A DNA stretch of 64,000 nt, taken from Okapia johnstoni (taxonomy: Eukaryota; Chordata; Mammalia; Artiodactyla; Giraffidae). This document shows, in pieces, positions 10,941-22,986 of this stretch. Each line of letters opens with the position of its first letter. Positions within the stretch are counted from its first letter, which is position 1. The position numbers and the translations under genes were made by a program. The notes beneath the pieces are model-generated. The model was not told where the DNA came from, searched no databases, and worked only from the letters and a program-made list of their open reading frames with translations. Location: contig CM044322.1 in NCBI GenBank assembly GCA_024291935.2, positions 68,129,405 to 68,193,404 on the forward strand, written 5' to 3'.

Positions 10941-13900
10941 ATTCAGTTCAGTTCAGTTCAGTCGCTCAGTCATGTCCAACTCTTTGAGACCTCTCTGTCC
11001 ATCACCAACTCCCGGAGTCGACCCAAACCCATGTCCATCGAGTATGTGGGTGGAAATGTGGGCTGCTTTCTTGGCCCCTGTAGATCAAGGCATGGAAAGG
11101 ATTGGTCTTAGGTTTCTGCCATCATGTGTTTCTAGAATAAGTCAGTTCACTTCAGTTGCTCAGTCATGTCTGACTCTTTGCAACCCCATGGACTGCAGCA
11201 TGCCAGGCTTCCCGGTCCATCACCAACTCCCAGAGTTTAACTAAACTCATGTCCATCAAGTCGGTGATGCCATCCAACCATCATCCTCTGTCGTCCCCTT
11301 CTCCTCCAAACTTCAATCTTTCCCAGCATCAAAGTCTTTTCCAATGGGTCAATTCATCAGGTGGCCAAAGTACTGGAGTTTCAGCTTCAGCATCAGTCCT
11401 TCCAATGAATATTCAGGACTGATTTCCTTTAGGATGGATTGGTTTGTTCTCCTGCATTCCAAAGGACTCTCAAGCATCTTCTCCAACACCATAGTTCAGA
11501 AGCATCAATTCTTTGGTGCTCAGCCTTATTTATGGTCCAGCTCTCTAATCCGCACATGACTGCTGGAAAAACCATAACTTAGACTAGACAGACCTTTGTT
11601 GGCAAAGCAATGTGTCTGCATTTTAATATGCTGTCTAGATAGCACATAACTTTTTTCCTAAGGGCCAAACATCTTTTAATTTCATGGCTGCAGTCACCAT
11701 CTGCAGTGATTTTGGAGCCCCCCCAAATAAAGTCTCTCACTGTTTCCATTGTTTCCCCATCTATTTTCCATGAAGTGATGGGACTGGATGCCATGATCTT
11801 AGTTGTCTGAATGTTGACTTTTAAGCCAACTTTTTCACTCTTCTCTTTCACTTTCATCAAGAGACTCGTTAGTTCTTCTTCACTTTCTTGCATAGGAGTG
11901 GTGTCATCTGTATATCTGAGTTTGTTAATATTTCTCTCAGCAATCTTGATTATAGTTGATGCTTCATCCAGCCCAGAATTTCGCATGATGTACTCTGCAT
12001 ATAAGTAAGCAGGGTGACAGTATGCAGCCTTGATGTACTCCTTTCCTGATTTGGAACCAGGTTGTTGTTCCACATCTAGTTCTAAATGTGGCTTCTTGAC
12101 CTGCATACAGATTCCTCAGGAGGCAGGTCAGGTGTTTCCATCTGTTTAAGAATTTTCCACAGTTTTTTGTGATCCACACAGTCAAAGGCTCTGGCATGGT
12201 CAACAAAGCAGAAGTAGATGTTTTTCTCGAACTCTCTTGCATTTTCGATGATCCAAAATATGTTGGTAATTTGATCTCTGATTTCCCTGCCTTCTCTAAA
12301 TCCAGCTTGAACATCTGGAGGTTCACGGTTCACTTACCATTGAAGGCTGGCTTGGAGAAATATGAGCATTAATTTGCTAGGTGTGAGATGAATACAACTG
12401 TGCGGTAGTTTGAATATTCTTTGGCACTGCCTTTCTTTGGGATTGGAATGAAAAGTGACCTTTTCCAGTCCAGTCGCCACTGCTGAATTTTCCACATTTG
12501 CTAGCATACTGAGTGCACAACTTAAGCAACATAATCTTTTAGGATTTAAAATAGCTCAACTGGAACTCCATCACCTCCACTAGCTTTCTTCGTCATGATG
12601 CTTCCTAAGGCCCACTTGACTTTGCATTCCAGGATATCTGGCTCTAGGTGAGTGATCACAACATTGTGGTTATCTGGGTCATTCAGATCTTTTTTGTATA
12701 GTTCTTCTGTGTATTCTTGCCACCTCGTCTTATATCTCCTACTTCTGTTAGGTCCATACCATTTCTGTCCTTTATTGTGCCCATCTTTGCATGACATGTT
12801 CCCTTGGTATCTCTAATTTTCTTGAAGTGATCTCTAACCTTTCCCATTTTATTGTTTTCCTGTTTCTTTGTATTGATCACTAAGGAAGGCTTTCTTATCT
12901 CTCCTTGCTATTCTTTGGAACTCTACATTCAAATGTGTGTATCTTTCCTTTTCTCATTTGCCTTTAGCCTCTCTTCTCAGCTATTTGTAAGACCTCCTCA
13001 GGCAACCATTTTGCCTTTTTACATTTCTTTTTCTTGGGGATGGTCTTGATCACTGCCTCCTGTACAAAGTCGCAAACCTCCATCCATAGTTGTTCAGGCA
13101 TTCTGTCTTATCAGATCTAATCCCTTGAATCCATTTCTCACTTCTAGTGTATAATCATAAGGGATTTGATTTAGGTCATACCTGAATGCTCTAGTGGTTT
13201 TCCCTTCTTTCTTCCATTTAAGTCTGAATTTGGCAACAAGGAGTTCATGATCTGAGCCACAGTCAGCTCCCCGTCTTGTTTCTGTTGACTGTATAGAGCT
13301 TCTCCATCTTTGGCTGCAAAGAATATAATCAATCTGTTTTCAGTATTGACCATCTGGTGATTTCCATGTGTTGTTGGAAGAGGGTGTTTGCTATGATCAG
13401 TGTGTTCTCTTGGCAAAACTCTGTTATCCTTTGCCCTGCTTCATTTTGTACTCTAGTGCCAAATTTGCCTGTTACTCCAGGTATCTCTTGACTTCCCACT
13501 TTTGCATTCCAGTCCCCTATAATGAAAAGGATATCTTTTGGGGGTGTTAGTTCTAGAAGGTATTGTAGGTCTTCAGAAAACCGCTCAACTTCAGCTTCTT
13601 CAGCATTACTGGTTGGGGCATAGACCTGGATTACTGTGATATTAAATGGTTTGCCTTGGAAACAAACAGCAATCATTCTGTCATTATTGAGATTGTATCG
13701 AAGCACTGCATTTCAGGCTCTTTCGTTGACTATAATGGCTACTCCTTTTCTTCTAAGGGATTCTTGCCCACAGTAGTAGGTCATCTGAGTTAAATTCAAC
13801 CATTACAGCCCATTTTATTTTGATGCTTTTTAAAATGCCAATGTTCACTCTTGCCATCTCTTGTTTGACTACTTCCAATTTACCTTGATTCATGGACCTA

Positions 13901-14990
13901 ACATTCCAGGCTCCTATTCAATATTGCTCTTTACAGAATCAGACTTTACTTCCATCACCAGTCACATGCACAACTAGATATTGTTTTTGCTTTGGCTCCA
14001 TCTCTTCATTCTTTCTGGAGTTATTTCTCCACTGATCTCCAGTAGCATACTGGGGACCTACTGACTGGAAGAGTTCTTCTTTCAGTGTCCTATCTTTTTG
14101 CCTCTTCATACTGTTCATGGGGTTCTCAAGGCAAGAATACTGAAGTTGTTTGCTATTCCCTTCTCCAGTGCAGCACATTTTTTCAGAACTCTCCACCATG
14201 ACCCATCTGTCTTGAGTGGCCGTACACTGTAAGGCTCATAGTTTCATGGAGTTAGACAAAACTGTGGTCCATGTGATCAGATCGGTTAGTTTTCTGTGAT
14301 TGTGGTTTTCATTCTGTCCGCCCTCTGATGGATAAGGCTAAGAGGCATATGGAAACCTCCTGATCTGAGAGACTGGGCGAGGGGGAAACTGGGTCTTGGT
14401 CTGATGGAAGGGGCCATACTCATTAAATCTTTAATCTGACTTTCTGTTGATGAGTGGGGCTGTGTTTACTCCCTGTTGTTTGACCTGTGGTCAAACTATG
14501 GTGGAGGTAAGGAAGATAATGTTGACCTCCTTCCAAAGGTCTCATGTACACACTGCTTCACTCAGTGCCCCCAAACGTGCAACAGGCCACTGCAAACTCA
14601 TGCCTCCGCTGAAGACTCCTGGACACTCATGGACAAGTCTGGGCCAGTCTCTTGTGGGGTTACTACTCCTTTCTCCTGGATCCTGGTGCTCACAAGGTTT
14701 TTTTTTGTGTGTGTGTGTGCCCTCTAAGAGTCTGTTTCCACAGTCCTGTGTAAGTTCCGGCGGCTCTATTGTAGGGTTAATTGCTTCCTCCTCCAAGAGC
14801 GCTTATGACATATCCAGGTCTACTGCACCCAGAGTCCTTGCCCCTGTAGCAGTCCACTGCTCACCTATACTTCCACAGGAGACACTCAAACACAGTTCTG
14901 GCTCAGTCTCTGTGGGGCCTCTGGGTCCTGGTGCACTCAAGGTGTATTTCTTGACTAAGTCAGTATTGCGAAAATTGTTTCTGTCTTGCT
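10941..14990 (-). mobile_element. Near full-length BovB LINE, antisense
   Basis: The left end is the characteristic (TTCAG)n-like BovB 3' terminus at 10941-10960. A second tail-like start occurs at about 11143, so the 3' end is partly duplicated or holds a nested fragment. The minus strand then runs through RT (broken YTDDTTPM near 11905), the linker, and an endonuclease segment reading FIIGDWNAKVGSQE near 13500. A GC-richer 5' region extends to about 14990. Multiple stops and frameshifts make it inactive. It is the longest BovB copy here. Confidence 0.8.
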
Positions 14991-15518
14991 AGGCTACTCT
15001 TTTCTGAGCCTTAAAGAGTTCAACTGCTTCTTGAGGCTTTTTTTCTTTCTGAACTTGTATTATTTCTGGATTGCAGTCTCAGTGGCCCATTCAGGATATA
15101 TACAAGGCAAAATGAAAACTCCAAGGACTCTCTTCAGTGTAGTTCTTTGAATCCCAAAATCCCTAAGCAGATTGACTTCACTACTTGTTTCACAGTCTCC
15201 TGTGTTGGTTTTTATAATACGCTCAGGACCTTTATTTGGCAGAAGGAATACTTAGCATATACTATAAGCACAAATATTTTTACCTCATCTTGTCCAGAAA
15301 TTGAAGCCAATAGTTCCTTTCACAGAAACTGCAACATAAAAGGATACCCTTTAATGCAACATAAAAGGGTAAATTTTTTTTATCTTAGCTATCCATCTTT
15401 CCAGCATATATTCTGAAAGAAAACACGTTTTAACATCAAGACACTGCAAAGCAGATATATTTGTATATGTACTATATGTGTTTTCATGGGGGTAAAAATA
15501 AGGTCTTAAATTGTGCAT
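14991..15518. other. Intron stretch with no recognised content
   Basis: AT-rich DNA between the BovB 5' region and a SINE. A short direct repeat of 'aacataaaagg' is seen near 15333-15367. No exon-like or RNA-like signal was found. Confidence 0.4.
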
Positions 15519-15653
15519 CAGAGAAGGAAACGGCAACCCACTTCAGTATTCTTGCCTAGAGAATCCCATGGACAGAGGAGCCTGGTGGGCTGCCATCTGT
15601 GGTGTTGTAAAGAGTCGACACGACTGAAACGACTTAGCAGCAGCAGCAGCAGC
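15519..15653 (+). mobile_element. Bov-A/Bov-tA SINE, 3' part, with (CAG)n tail
   Basis: Contains the standard SINE text 'cagtattcttgcctagagaa' and 'agaggagcctggtgggctgc', then 'cacgactgaaacgacttagc' and a short (AGC)n run at 15636-15653. It lies 160 bp upstream of the SCR19-like exon. Confidence 0.9.
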
Positions 15654-15822
15654 GAAGTGTGCATTTCTGATTAAGTGATTACAATTCCTTCTATAAATTA
15701 TTTCTGTCATCAGAAATCATGTTTTGATATTACATATTTGGTTACATTTTTATTTTATCTATTTAAAACTGTAGGGGTGGTCTTTGAATAAATCAAAAGC
15801 CATTACTTTTTGGACTCTCAAG

Positions 15823-15996
15823 GAAAATGTGGGCGTCCTCCACCAATAGACACCGGAGACATTACCTCACTTCTGGAATCAGTATATCCTCCAGGAATGA
15901 TTATTGAGTACCGGTGTCAGGCCTACTATGAACTTCGGGGAAACAGAAACGTAGTATGTCGGAATGGAGAGTGGTCAGAACCGCCCAAGTGCTTAG
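15823..15996 (+). CDS. SCR19-like exon, probably using a shifted acceptor
   Basis: The exon encodes an intact sushi domain: [16 protein letters not shown], then [29 protein letters not shown], with four cysteines and the conserved Trp, matching CFH SCR19. The donor GTAAAT follows at 15997. Homology predicts the exon to begin three codons earlier (DSQ before GKC), at 15814, but the dinucleotide before it (15812-15813) is GG, not AG. The AG at 15821-15822 is 9 bases downstream and keeps phase 1: the G left by the SCR18 exon plus GA gives Gly, so the linker loses three residues and the domain stays whole. The coordinates given use this AG. Whether it is really used needs RNA evidence. Confidence 0.85.
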
Positions 15997-16443
15997 GTAA
16001 ATGCTTTAAACTTCTCCTGGATCCTGGGATAATCCTTATACTCAGCATGATGTTTAACTGTGTATAATAGAGTTTAGTTTTTATGGATTAAATAACAACC
16101 ATTCTGTTGCATGCTTGACCACCATGTATTAATATCTGTATATAGAAATAAAGTTAGAAAATTTCATGTTCGAGCAACAACAGTTCCTTAATGAAAGCTC
16201 TTCATATGATTACTGACATTATGAATCTTTCATTATAACATTTAATCATTACACTAAACAACGTATCTCGTTCTTATAGCATTGATTTTTTAATATGATG
16301 AAAACTACATTATATATTTTCAGTGTATTGATTTGGAAAAGGTTTGAGAGGAATTTTTGGACCAAAGTTCTTGAAACCCTGAAATTCTATGGAAAGTATT
16401 TGCATATTACTCAAAATTTTATGTTTATTTTCTCTAACTTTAG
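15997..16443 (+). other. Intron between SCR19- and SCR20-like exons
   Basis: A 447-bp AT-rich intron with a GTAAAT donor and an acceptor 'tctctaactttag' ending at 16443. No repeats were recognised. Confidence 0.75.
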
Positions 16444-16595
16444 AGACGTGTGTAATTTCAGAAGAAACGATGAGAAAACACCACATACAGTTAAAATGGA
16501 GACATGGTAAAAAACTTTACTCTAAAACAGAGAATAATATTGAATTTATGTGTCAACGTGATTATCGTAGAGTGACACCAGAGCATACGTTTTGA
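16444..16595 (+). CDS. SCR20-like terminal exon with premature TGA
   Basis: In phase 1 the exon reads ETCVISEETMRKHHI, then KKLYSKTENNIEFMCQRDY and stops at TGA 16593-16595. It matches the C-terminal SCR20 of CFH (CVISRE..., LYSRTGESVEFVCKRGY). In the family the position of the TGA is an Arg codon, so one C-to-T change at a CGA would explain it. The remaining frame to TAA at 16638-16640 keeps Cys3 (TTCREGK) but has Tyr where Cys4 should be. A protein ending here would lack both Cys3 and Cys4 and could not form the domain's disulfides. As this is the last exon, a transcript could escape nonsense-mediated decay. Confidence 0.85.
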
Positions 16596-16640
16596 ACAAC
16601 TTGTCGGGAAGGAAAGGTAGTGTATCTTCACTATGGATAA

Positions 16641-17218
16641 AACATTGACTAAATGCAGTTGTAAAATTGAAATATGTATGTGTATTCAGATTTTTCCTTA
16701 TTAATTCTGTTCATTTTATCAAGTAATTATAAACTTATCTTGAATCATAAATCAGATTTGTGTTAAACATTATGGGGATGATGTAATTGAGAGATGGGAG
16801 ACCAATGAATCACTTCTTAAAAGCACCTCATTAAACTTGGCAAATCAAAATGTTATGTGTCCTGTTCATGAAACATTTACAGCAAGAAATTAGATTCAAT
16901 CACTTCCATGCCTCCTTCCATCCATCACTTTCCTAACTTTCTTAAAGCTTTCTCCATTACTTCTGAGACTTTCTGAAACTGTTTTAGAAGACATGGCAAA
17001 AAAGGTGTGCAAAGAAATGGAAAAAATTCAAAATATCGATAGTTATATGTTAACAAACATATAAAAGCAACCTATGCCATACTTATGTCAGTAATCAATA
17101 CTTATGTATGAAATAAGTATTAATAATAATACTTATGTCAGTATCAGTAGTTTATATTACTTTTGCTCATCTATCAATAGATGAATAAACCAAAAATGAT
17201 GAAATACATAATATGCTC
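16641..17218. other. 3' flank of the factor H-like locus
   Basis: AT-rich DNA. An AATAAA-type hexamer occurs near 17184, more than 500 bp past the last exon; no convincing closer poly(A) signal was seen. No repeat family was recognised. Confidence 0.4.
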
Positions 17219-17532
17219 ACTTCAGTTCAGCTCAGTCACTCAGTTGTGTCCAACTTTTGCAACCCCATGGATTGCAGCACTCCAGGCCTCCCTGTCCATC
17301 ACCAACTCCCAGAGTTTACTCAAACTCATGTCGATTGAGTCGGTGATGCCATCCAACCATCTCATCCTCTGTCGTCCCCTTCTTCTCCCGCCTTCAATCT
17401 TTCCCAGCATCAGGGTTTTTTCAAATGAGTCAGTTTTTTGCATCAAGTGGTGAAAGTATTGGAATTTCAGCATCAGTCCTTCCAGTGAATATCCAGGAAT
17501 GATTTCCTTTAGGATGTACTGGTTGGATCTTA
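17219..17532 (-). mobile_element. BovB 3' tail fragment, antisense
   Basis: Begins with 'cagttcagctcagtcactca' and runs through the ORF2 C-terminal part on the minus strand ([19 protein letters not shown] near 17360) to 'tactggttggatc'. It is about 310 bp and strongly 5'-truncated. Confidence 0.85.
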
Positions 17533-18555
17533 TAATATTTTACAAGATGCTTATCAAAGTGCACATAATCATTCAAATAAAGAACAATGAGAATCACATT
17601 GCATAACTATTATAACATGGCATATAAGTGATTAAAAAATTCAACGTTAAGTATAAACACACACACATAAAGACACTCTGCTTTAAACACTGAATACCTT
17701 TTTATAAGAAGCATATTGGCAAAAAATGTAAAAAAAATATTTAGAATGGCTAGAGTTTAATTTACAGATAATAGATGTAAAATATGTTTAGCTTCTTTTT
17801 ACTTACATGAATTCCTGAATTTTTCTGTCTTTAATGTATACCACCTTTGAACCACAAAATATTTTATAAATTAAAGACATAAACAAAGTGACACAACATA
17901 TGTTGAGAACTTCAGAGATTGATTTGATAATGATCTCTAGGTCTAGTAACATTTTCCTGATTTTGCTGGTACAGAGAGTTTTAGAAATATTCACCACTAG
18001 TCCGAAAGGTGATTTTCATGTTCATACATTTTAAACAGCATATTAAGCTTAAATCAGTTAATTATAAACATTTTAAATTTATAAATATCATAAAAACTTT
18101 AATATTAAAATAGAGGCATAAATAATTAAGCTAAAATATTTAAGGTGATATCTTATTATTTTGTACCACATCAAATCAAGTGATCTTCTTATTCTAAGAA
18201 GCATGGCCATCACTACTGGTGCTAATTGATCTAAATATGAGTTGCTAGTAACAGCTGGTTTTCTCAGCCTTAAATGAAACTGTTACAGTTGACAAGTTAT
18301 CTTTGCTATGAATGTTAACATTATTGTAGATATTGCTTCTCCAAAATTTTCAACTAATTGTTGTAGAATCTATTTATGACCCGAGGCTGCAAGGAGTTAT
18401 TTCACTGTTGTCTAGAAAATTGTAATTTTTAAAGATCAGTTCTATCGTTTTTCTGCATTTATTGTCATTCTGTGTAAAGATAAGTATTAATTTACAGACT
18501 CAGTTCATATTCAACTTTTACCTAAAAAGTTTTATCAAATCTTTAAAAGAATTTG
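17533..18555. other. AT-rich intergenic DNA, nothing recognised
   Basis: Both strands were read for SCR-like cysteine/tryptophan patterns, known ruminant repeats and RNA-gene motifs. None was found. Confidence 0.4.
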
Positions 18556-19002
18556 TTTCTAAATAATTTTTTAATTGATCTGTGGTTGATTTACAGCAGT
18601 TTCAGGTGTATAATACAAAGATCCACAATTTGTAAAGATTATACTGCATTGAGAGTTGTTGTGAAATATTGGTTATACTTCCTGTGTTGTATGATATGTC
18701 CTTGGTGCTTCTTTATTTCATACATAATACTTAATACCTCTTAATCAAATATGCCTATCTTGTCCCTCCCCCCTTTCCTCTCTCTACTGGCAACCACTTG
18801 CTTGTCATCTGTATCTATAAGTCCATTCTTGTTATATCATTCATTTTCTTTATTTTTTAGATTCCACATATAAGCGAGATCATTCTGTACTTGTATTCAT
18901 CTGTATGACAAATTTCACAAAGAATAATACCTTCTAAGTCCATTCATGTTGTTTAAAATGGCAAAAAGTCATTCTTTTTTATAGTTACTTGGCCCATTGT
19001 GT
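18556..19002 (-). mobile_element. L1 3' end fragment, antisense
   Basis: Typical antisense L1 3' UTR text: 'attgatctgtggttgattta' near 18575, 'tagattccacatataagcga' near 18859. It ends in a TA/CA microsatellite. Confidence 0.7.
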
Positions 19003-19034
19003 AAATATATATATATATATACACACACACACAT
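19003..19034. repeat. (TA)n(CA)n microsatellite
   Basis: Alternating TA units (about 19003-19020) pass directly into CA units (19021-19034). Confidence 0.9.
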
Positions 19035-19804
19035 AATGTAGTGGTTTAGGATAAATTTCTATAAAGATAAGAAAAGCCTCATATCTTTTCCAGTGTAGTC
19101 CTGGTAATTGAAGGTAAGCTAGGGAATTGAAGATTTAACTTTGAGTCATGTTCATCCAAATTTATCTGCTTACACTGAATAAAGAGTATTAATTTTCAAG
19201 CTGAGGTGGCCTTTGACTAAGCATATTTGAAGGTTTTGTTTTTAAAGAAGTAGAAAAAGAGCTGTGAAGTCTAACTTATTTTGCATGAATCTAGTGTGCA
19301 AGAGTGGGAGGTAAAACAGTGGAATTGTTTTACAATTTGGCCAGTATTTCAGAAGGCCAGTTATAAATAAAATTTACTAAAATTTTCTTTAGTCTTTTCT
19401 CAATTGTACTAAGACATCTAATAGTTTTGGAAAACACACAGCGAAAAAATATATATCTATAAATATGTGCCTCTCAGAGATGAAGTTAAGTGAAAGCATC
19501 ATCACTTGAGGTACTAAAGAATAGAGTATGGTCTGGCACCTTAAATAAGTACTAGAGAGGATAATCTAGACGTATTTTGTAAGTCTGCAATGTGAAACAC
19601 CAGGGGAAAAAGGATTACCTACAAGGTGGCAAATCTGGAAAATATAATGAAGAGTGAGTCTAAGGAAGCAACCTGGACATTAAGAACATAAATTATTTTT
19701 TCAGTCTCAGTGAAAGGTTATGATTTTCTAAGCTAAAAGTGAGACAAGTATGTAATATGTGTGGATCATTACATGCAAACATGAGAATCTTGAACAAACC
19801 TTAG
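19035..19804. other. Intergenic DNA, nothing recognised
   Basis: No coding, repeat or RNA signature was identified. Confidence 0.4.
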
Positions 19805-20015
19805 ACTTATTTTTTATTTAAGAGCAAATTTTTTTGGCGTATAGTTGATTTATAATGTGTAATTTCAGATGCATTGCAAACTGATTCAGTTAAAGATATA
19901 CACTTTTTTAAGGTTCTTTTCACATATAGGCTGTAAAAGAGGATGGAGTTGAGTTCCCTGTGTTATATGGTAGGTCCTTATTAGTTATTTATTTTATATA
20001 TAGTAGTCTCTATAT
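19805..20015 (-). mobile_element. L1 3' UTR fragment, antisense
   Basis: Contains 'gttgatttataatgtgtaat' near 19846 and 'tggtaggtccttattagtta' near 19970, the usual ruminant L1 3' end on the minus strand. Confidence 0.7.
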
Positions 20016-20663
20016 GTCAGACTTCTTTTTTTTTTTTAATTAAAGAATTATGAACAGATCCTGCACACAGTCAATTCTCTTGGGGAGAAGTGGCCTTATC
20101 GTCATACTAAAATGCAAATGATGAATTATACAACCAAAGTCTAACATCAAGAAGGCGATTTAGGTTTATATTAATGCCCTATGTGAAGTCAATCTATTAA
20201 ATCCATCAAGAATAATTAAGTCTAAGATCTTTTATTAATTATGAAAATATATAGAATAAAATAAACTGGTTTCAGAATCACTCTTAAATTAACTATTTTT
20301 AGTGGGGTATTTCACAAACATGAAATTAAAAAACAAAACTCACAATACAATGTTTAAGTGGTTGATATCAAATTTGTATAAAAAATGTAGTACACAGGGT
20401 TGACAGAAAAATGCCTTGTTCATTTTTAAATTTTGACATTTGTAGTTATTCTATTAAAGATAGATTATTTTTAGAGTTACATAATTGTTTTAAGTTAAAT
20501 GGAAGTAGCAAAACAAAGAAGTGTATTTTTGACACCCGAAAAATAAATTCTGATTTTACTCAGGTACTTTACATACAATAAGCTTAAACTCTTTAAGCAC
20601 ACAGTTCAAGAAATTTTGACAAATGTATACAGTTTCATAAGAATCATCTAATCAAACTATAGG
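20016..20663. other. Intergenic DNA, nothing recognised
   Basis: A T-rich run near 20026-20040, then AT-rich sequence with no recognised feature. Confidence 0.4.
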
Positions 20664-20880
20664 CAGTTGTGCATGCTATGTGGCTTCAGTCGTGTCTGAC
20701 TCTGTACAACCCCATGGACCGTAGCCCACCAGGCTCCTCTGTCCATGGGATTCTCCAGGCAAGAATACTGGTGTGGGTTGCCATTTCCTCTTCCAGGTGA
20801 TCTTCCCCACCCAGAGATCAAACCTATGTCTCTTACATCTCCTGCATTGGCCAGCAGGTTCTTTACCACTAGCACCATCT
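20664..20880 (-). mobile_element. Bov-tA SINE, antisense
   Basis: Near full-length: 'cttcagtcgtgtctgactct' start, 'tctccaggcaagaatactgg' middle, and tRNA-derived end 'cattggccagcaggttcttt'. Confidence 0.9.
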
Positions 20881-21290
20881 GTTCAATAACCTTAAAAGAA
20901 TCTTTTGCAGACAATGGGCTTCTTCGAACCCTAACCTCTGAGAACCATTAATTTGGCTTCTGTGACTATAGTTTTGCCTTTTCTGAAATGAACAGCCATA
21001 ACCTGGGAATAATCTATCAGTCCACTGGTGGGTGGATAGATCTTTGTCCTTATCAGCCAACTCTGTTAGTCATATGTTTCACTATAGACGTAAAATTATT
21101 GAGACTTATTCTTCAGTTTCCAATATTAGTGTATCGTCATCAATATAAATTTGAAATCTTCTTTAAGTACAAATCTAACTGATTCATGACCTGAATTCAA
21201 GTAACAGATGGCAACACAGTAAATATATCAATACACATGGAAAAGAATTGCAGTTAACTCTTTTTTGAAGAGCGATTAACTTTGGAAAGA
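20881..21290. other. Intergenic DNA, nothing recognised
   Basis: No known ruminant repeat or exon-like pattern was recognised on either strand. Confidence 0.35.
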
Positions 21291-22340
21291 AGATGAAGTG
21301 AGTCCTCCAGAATCTGCGTTTTGAAATGAAACCCTCTAATGTGATAGAATTGAGGTAGTATCATTGATGGTGATTAGGATTAGTGGAGGTCCTTGACATG
21401 GAGCACTTACTTATACACGGGATTGGGGCCCCTGGAACACTAACAATAGTGCTTGCTTCCTTTGGCTTCAATTTGTTCTTTTTATTCCATGCTCTCTCTC
21501 AGTGATTGAAGCCCACCATAATGATCTCATCTTAACTTGATTACATCTGTTAGATACCTAACTCCAAATAAAGCAAGACTTCTGGGTCTTGGCTGTAAGG
21601 ATTATAAAAACTCTTTTGAGGATACTGTTTGACACATAACAGTCCACATTGCAGCCTCTCAGCTTCCTATCTTTCCCACGTGTCAAATATACTTACCCAA
21701 TCCCAACATCTCCCAAAGTTTTCACCTTTTACAGCATCAACTCTAAGGCCCACATTTTACTTAAATGTCTTCTCAATAAGTTATGGGTGAGACTCAGTTT
21801 CTGGTCCATCCTTGGGCAAGAGTCTTATTCATGTGTGACCCTATGAACCAGAAAACAAGTAATGTGCTTCCAAAGCACAATGCTAATACATAGAATAGAC
21901 ATTACCATTCAAAAATGGAGAAAGAGAAAGAAAAATGAGTCCCAAGTCTTAAACTCAAAACCCATGAGGAGAAGTCTCATTAGATTCCAAGAGAGAGAAC
22001 ACTTATCTATGAAAAAAAAAAAAAGAGCCCATGGGGGACAGCCCCAACTTTTCAACCCACCAGAGAGGTGAGCCTACTTTCTCAGCTGAAAGAGGCCCTG
22101 TTATCCCAGGCTTCTGTGAGCAGGACTCTATCTTTGGAGGCATTCCCCCTTTATGTGTATGATGCCTGTCCCTTTCAGTCCATGCTGAACACATTTCTGC
22201 TAGTATAAAGTTCTCAAAAACCTTGTAAGTCTCATGTACTTTAATACATATATTCTCAGCTATGTGGATACAACACAGATCGTCCCTGGATAACAGCATC
22301 TCTATTTCTGGCTTGTCAATTACTTGTATGATTTCCTAAT
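21291..22340. mobile_element. Possible old ERVL-MaLR relic (LTR plus internal part)
   Basis: 'atctcatcttaacttgatta' near 21522 is a phrase common in MaLR LTRs. A passage near 21810-22000 resembles MaLR internal sequence ('agacattaccattcaaaaat'). No open viral-type gene remains. The call rests on remembered consensus phrases only. Confidence 0.3.
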
Positions 22341-22611
22341 CCATTTTCCACTATATTCTTCTTTATTTTAGTGTTAGAAAATCACAATTTGTATCAGGAG
22401 ATATGACTTCCTAGTAAGGATTATGTTTCTAGCTTCCCTTGAAGTTTGTAGTCCCAGGAATATTTAGTGGTAAGATTATTGCCTAAGAAGACATCAAATT
22501 AAGAAAAACTAAATTGTGGTAACAACTGAATACTTATCATATACTACATTTCAAGATATTCTATAATTAATATGTGCAATTTTCACAAAGGTCCTTAATA
22601 CTGTGTATGGT

Positions 22612-22815
22612 GGTGGTTTAATTGCTAAGTCATGTCTGACTCTTGCAACTCTATGGACTGTAGAATGCCAAGCTCCTCTGTCCATGGGATTATCCAGGCA
22701 AGAATACTGAAGTGGGTTGCCATTTCCTTCTCCAGGAGATCTTTCCAACCCAGAAACTGAACCCAGATCTCCTGTATTGCAGGCAGATTCTTTACTAACG
22801 AGCTATGAGGGAAGA
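22612..22815 (-). mobile_element. Bov-tA SINE, antisense
   Basis: Contains 'taagtcatgtctgactcttg' near 22627, 'atccaggcaagaatactgaa' and 'gtattgcaggcagattcttt' near 22775. Confidence 0.9.
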
Positions 22816-22986
22816 CCATAGAAAAGGAAGCTCATATACTGAGTATATGACTGTAGATATTTCACAGATGAGATGGAAGCCACACAGCTCATAGTATATC
22901 ACTGAAGAACTCACATCTATCCCATTGTTATGCCAAAATTTAAATTCGTATTAGTCTGTCTCAAATATTGTGCCACTAACAAAAAT

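Larger units (their letters stand above)
1351..16640 (+). pseudogene. 3' end of a complement factor H-like gene (SCR17-20), apparently disabled
   Basis: Four exons in order (1351-1528, 2596-2769, 15823-15996, 16444-16595) encode sushi/CCP domains whose sequence and order match SCR17, 18, 19 and 20 of mammalian factor H. In intact factor H and several CFHR proteins the last two SCRs bind C3b/C3d and host-surface polyanions. Three lesions are visible: a one-base insertion in SCR17, loss of the expected SCR19 acceptor AG, and a premature TGA plus loss of the final cysteine in SCR20. Upstream SCR exons would lie left of the window. It could be a decayed CFHR paralogue or, less likely, CFH itself carrying sequence errors. 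Three independent lesions argue for decay, but transcription cannot be judged from sequence. Confidence 0.75.

Noticed and set aside
14447..14992. 181-codon open frame on the + strand
   Set aside because: It lies opposite the GC-richer 5' region of an antisense BovB. Its composition is low in complexity and it resembles no protein.
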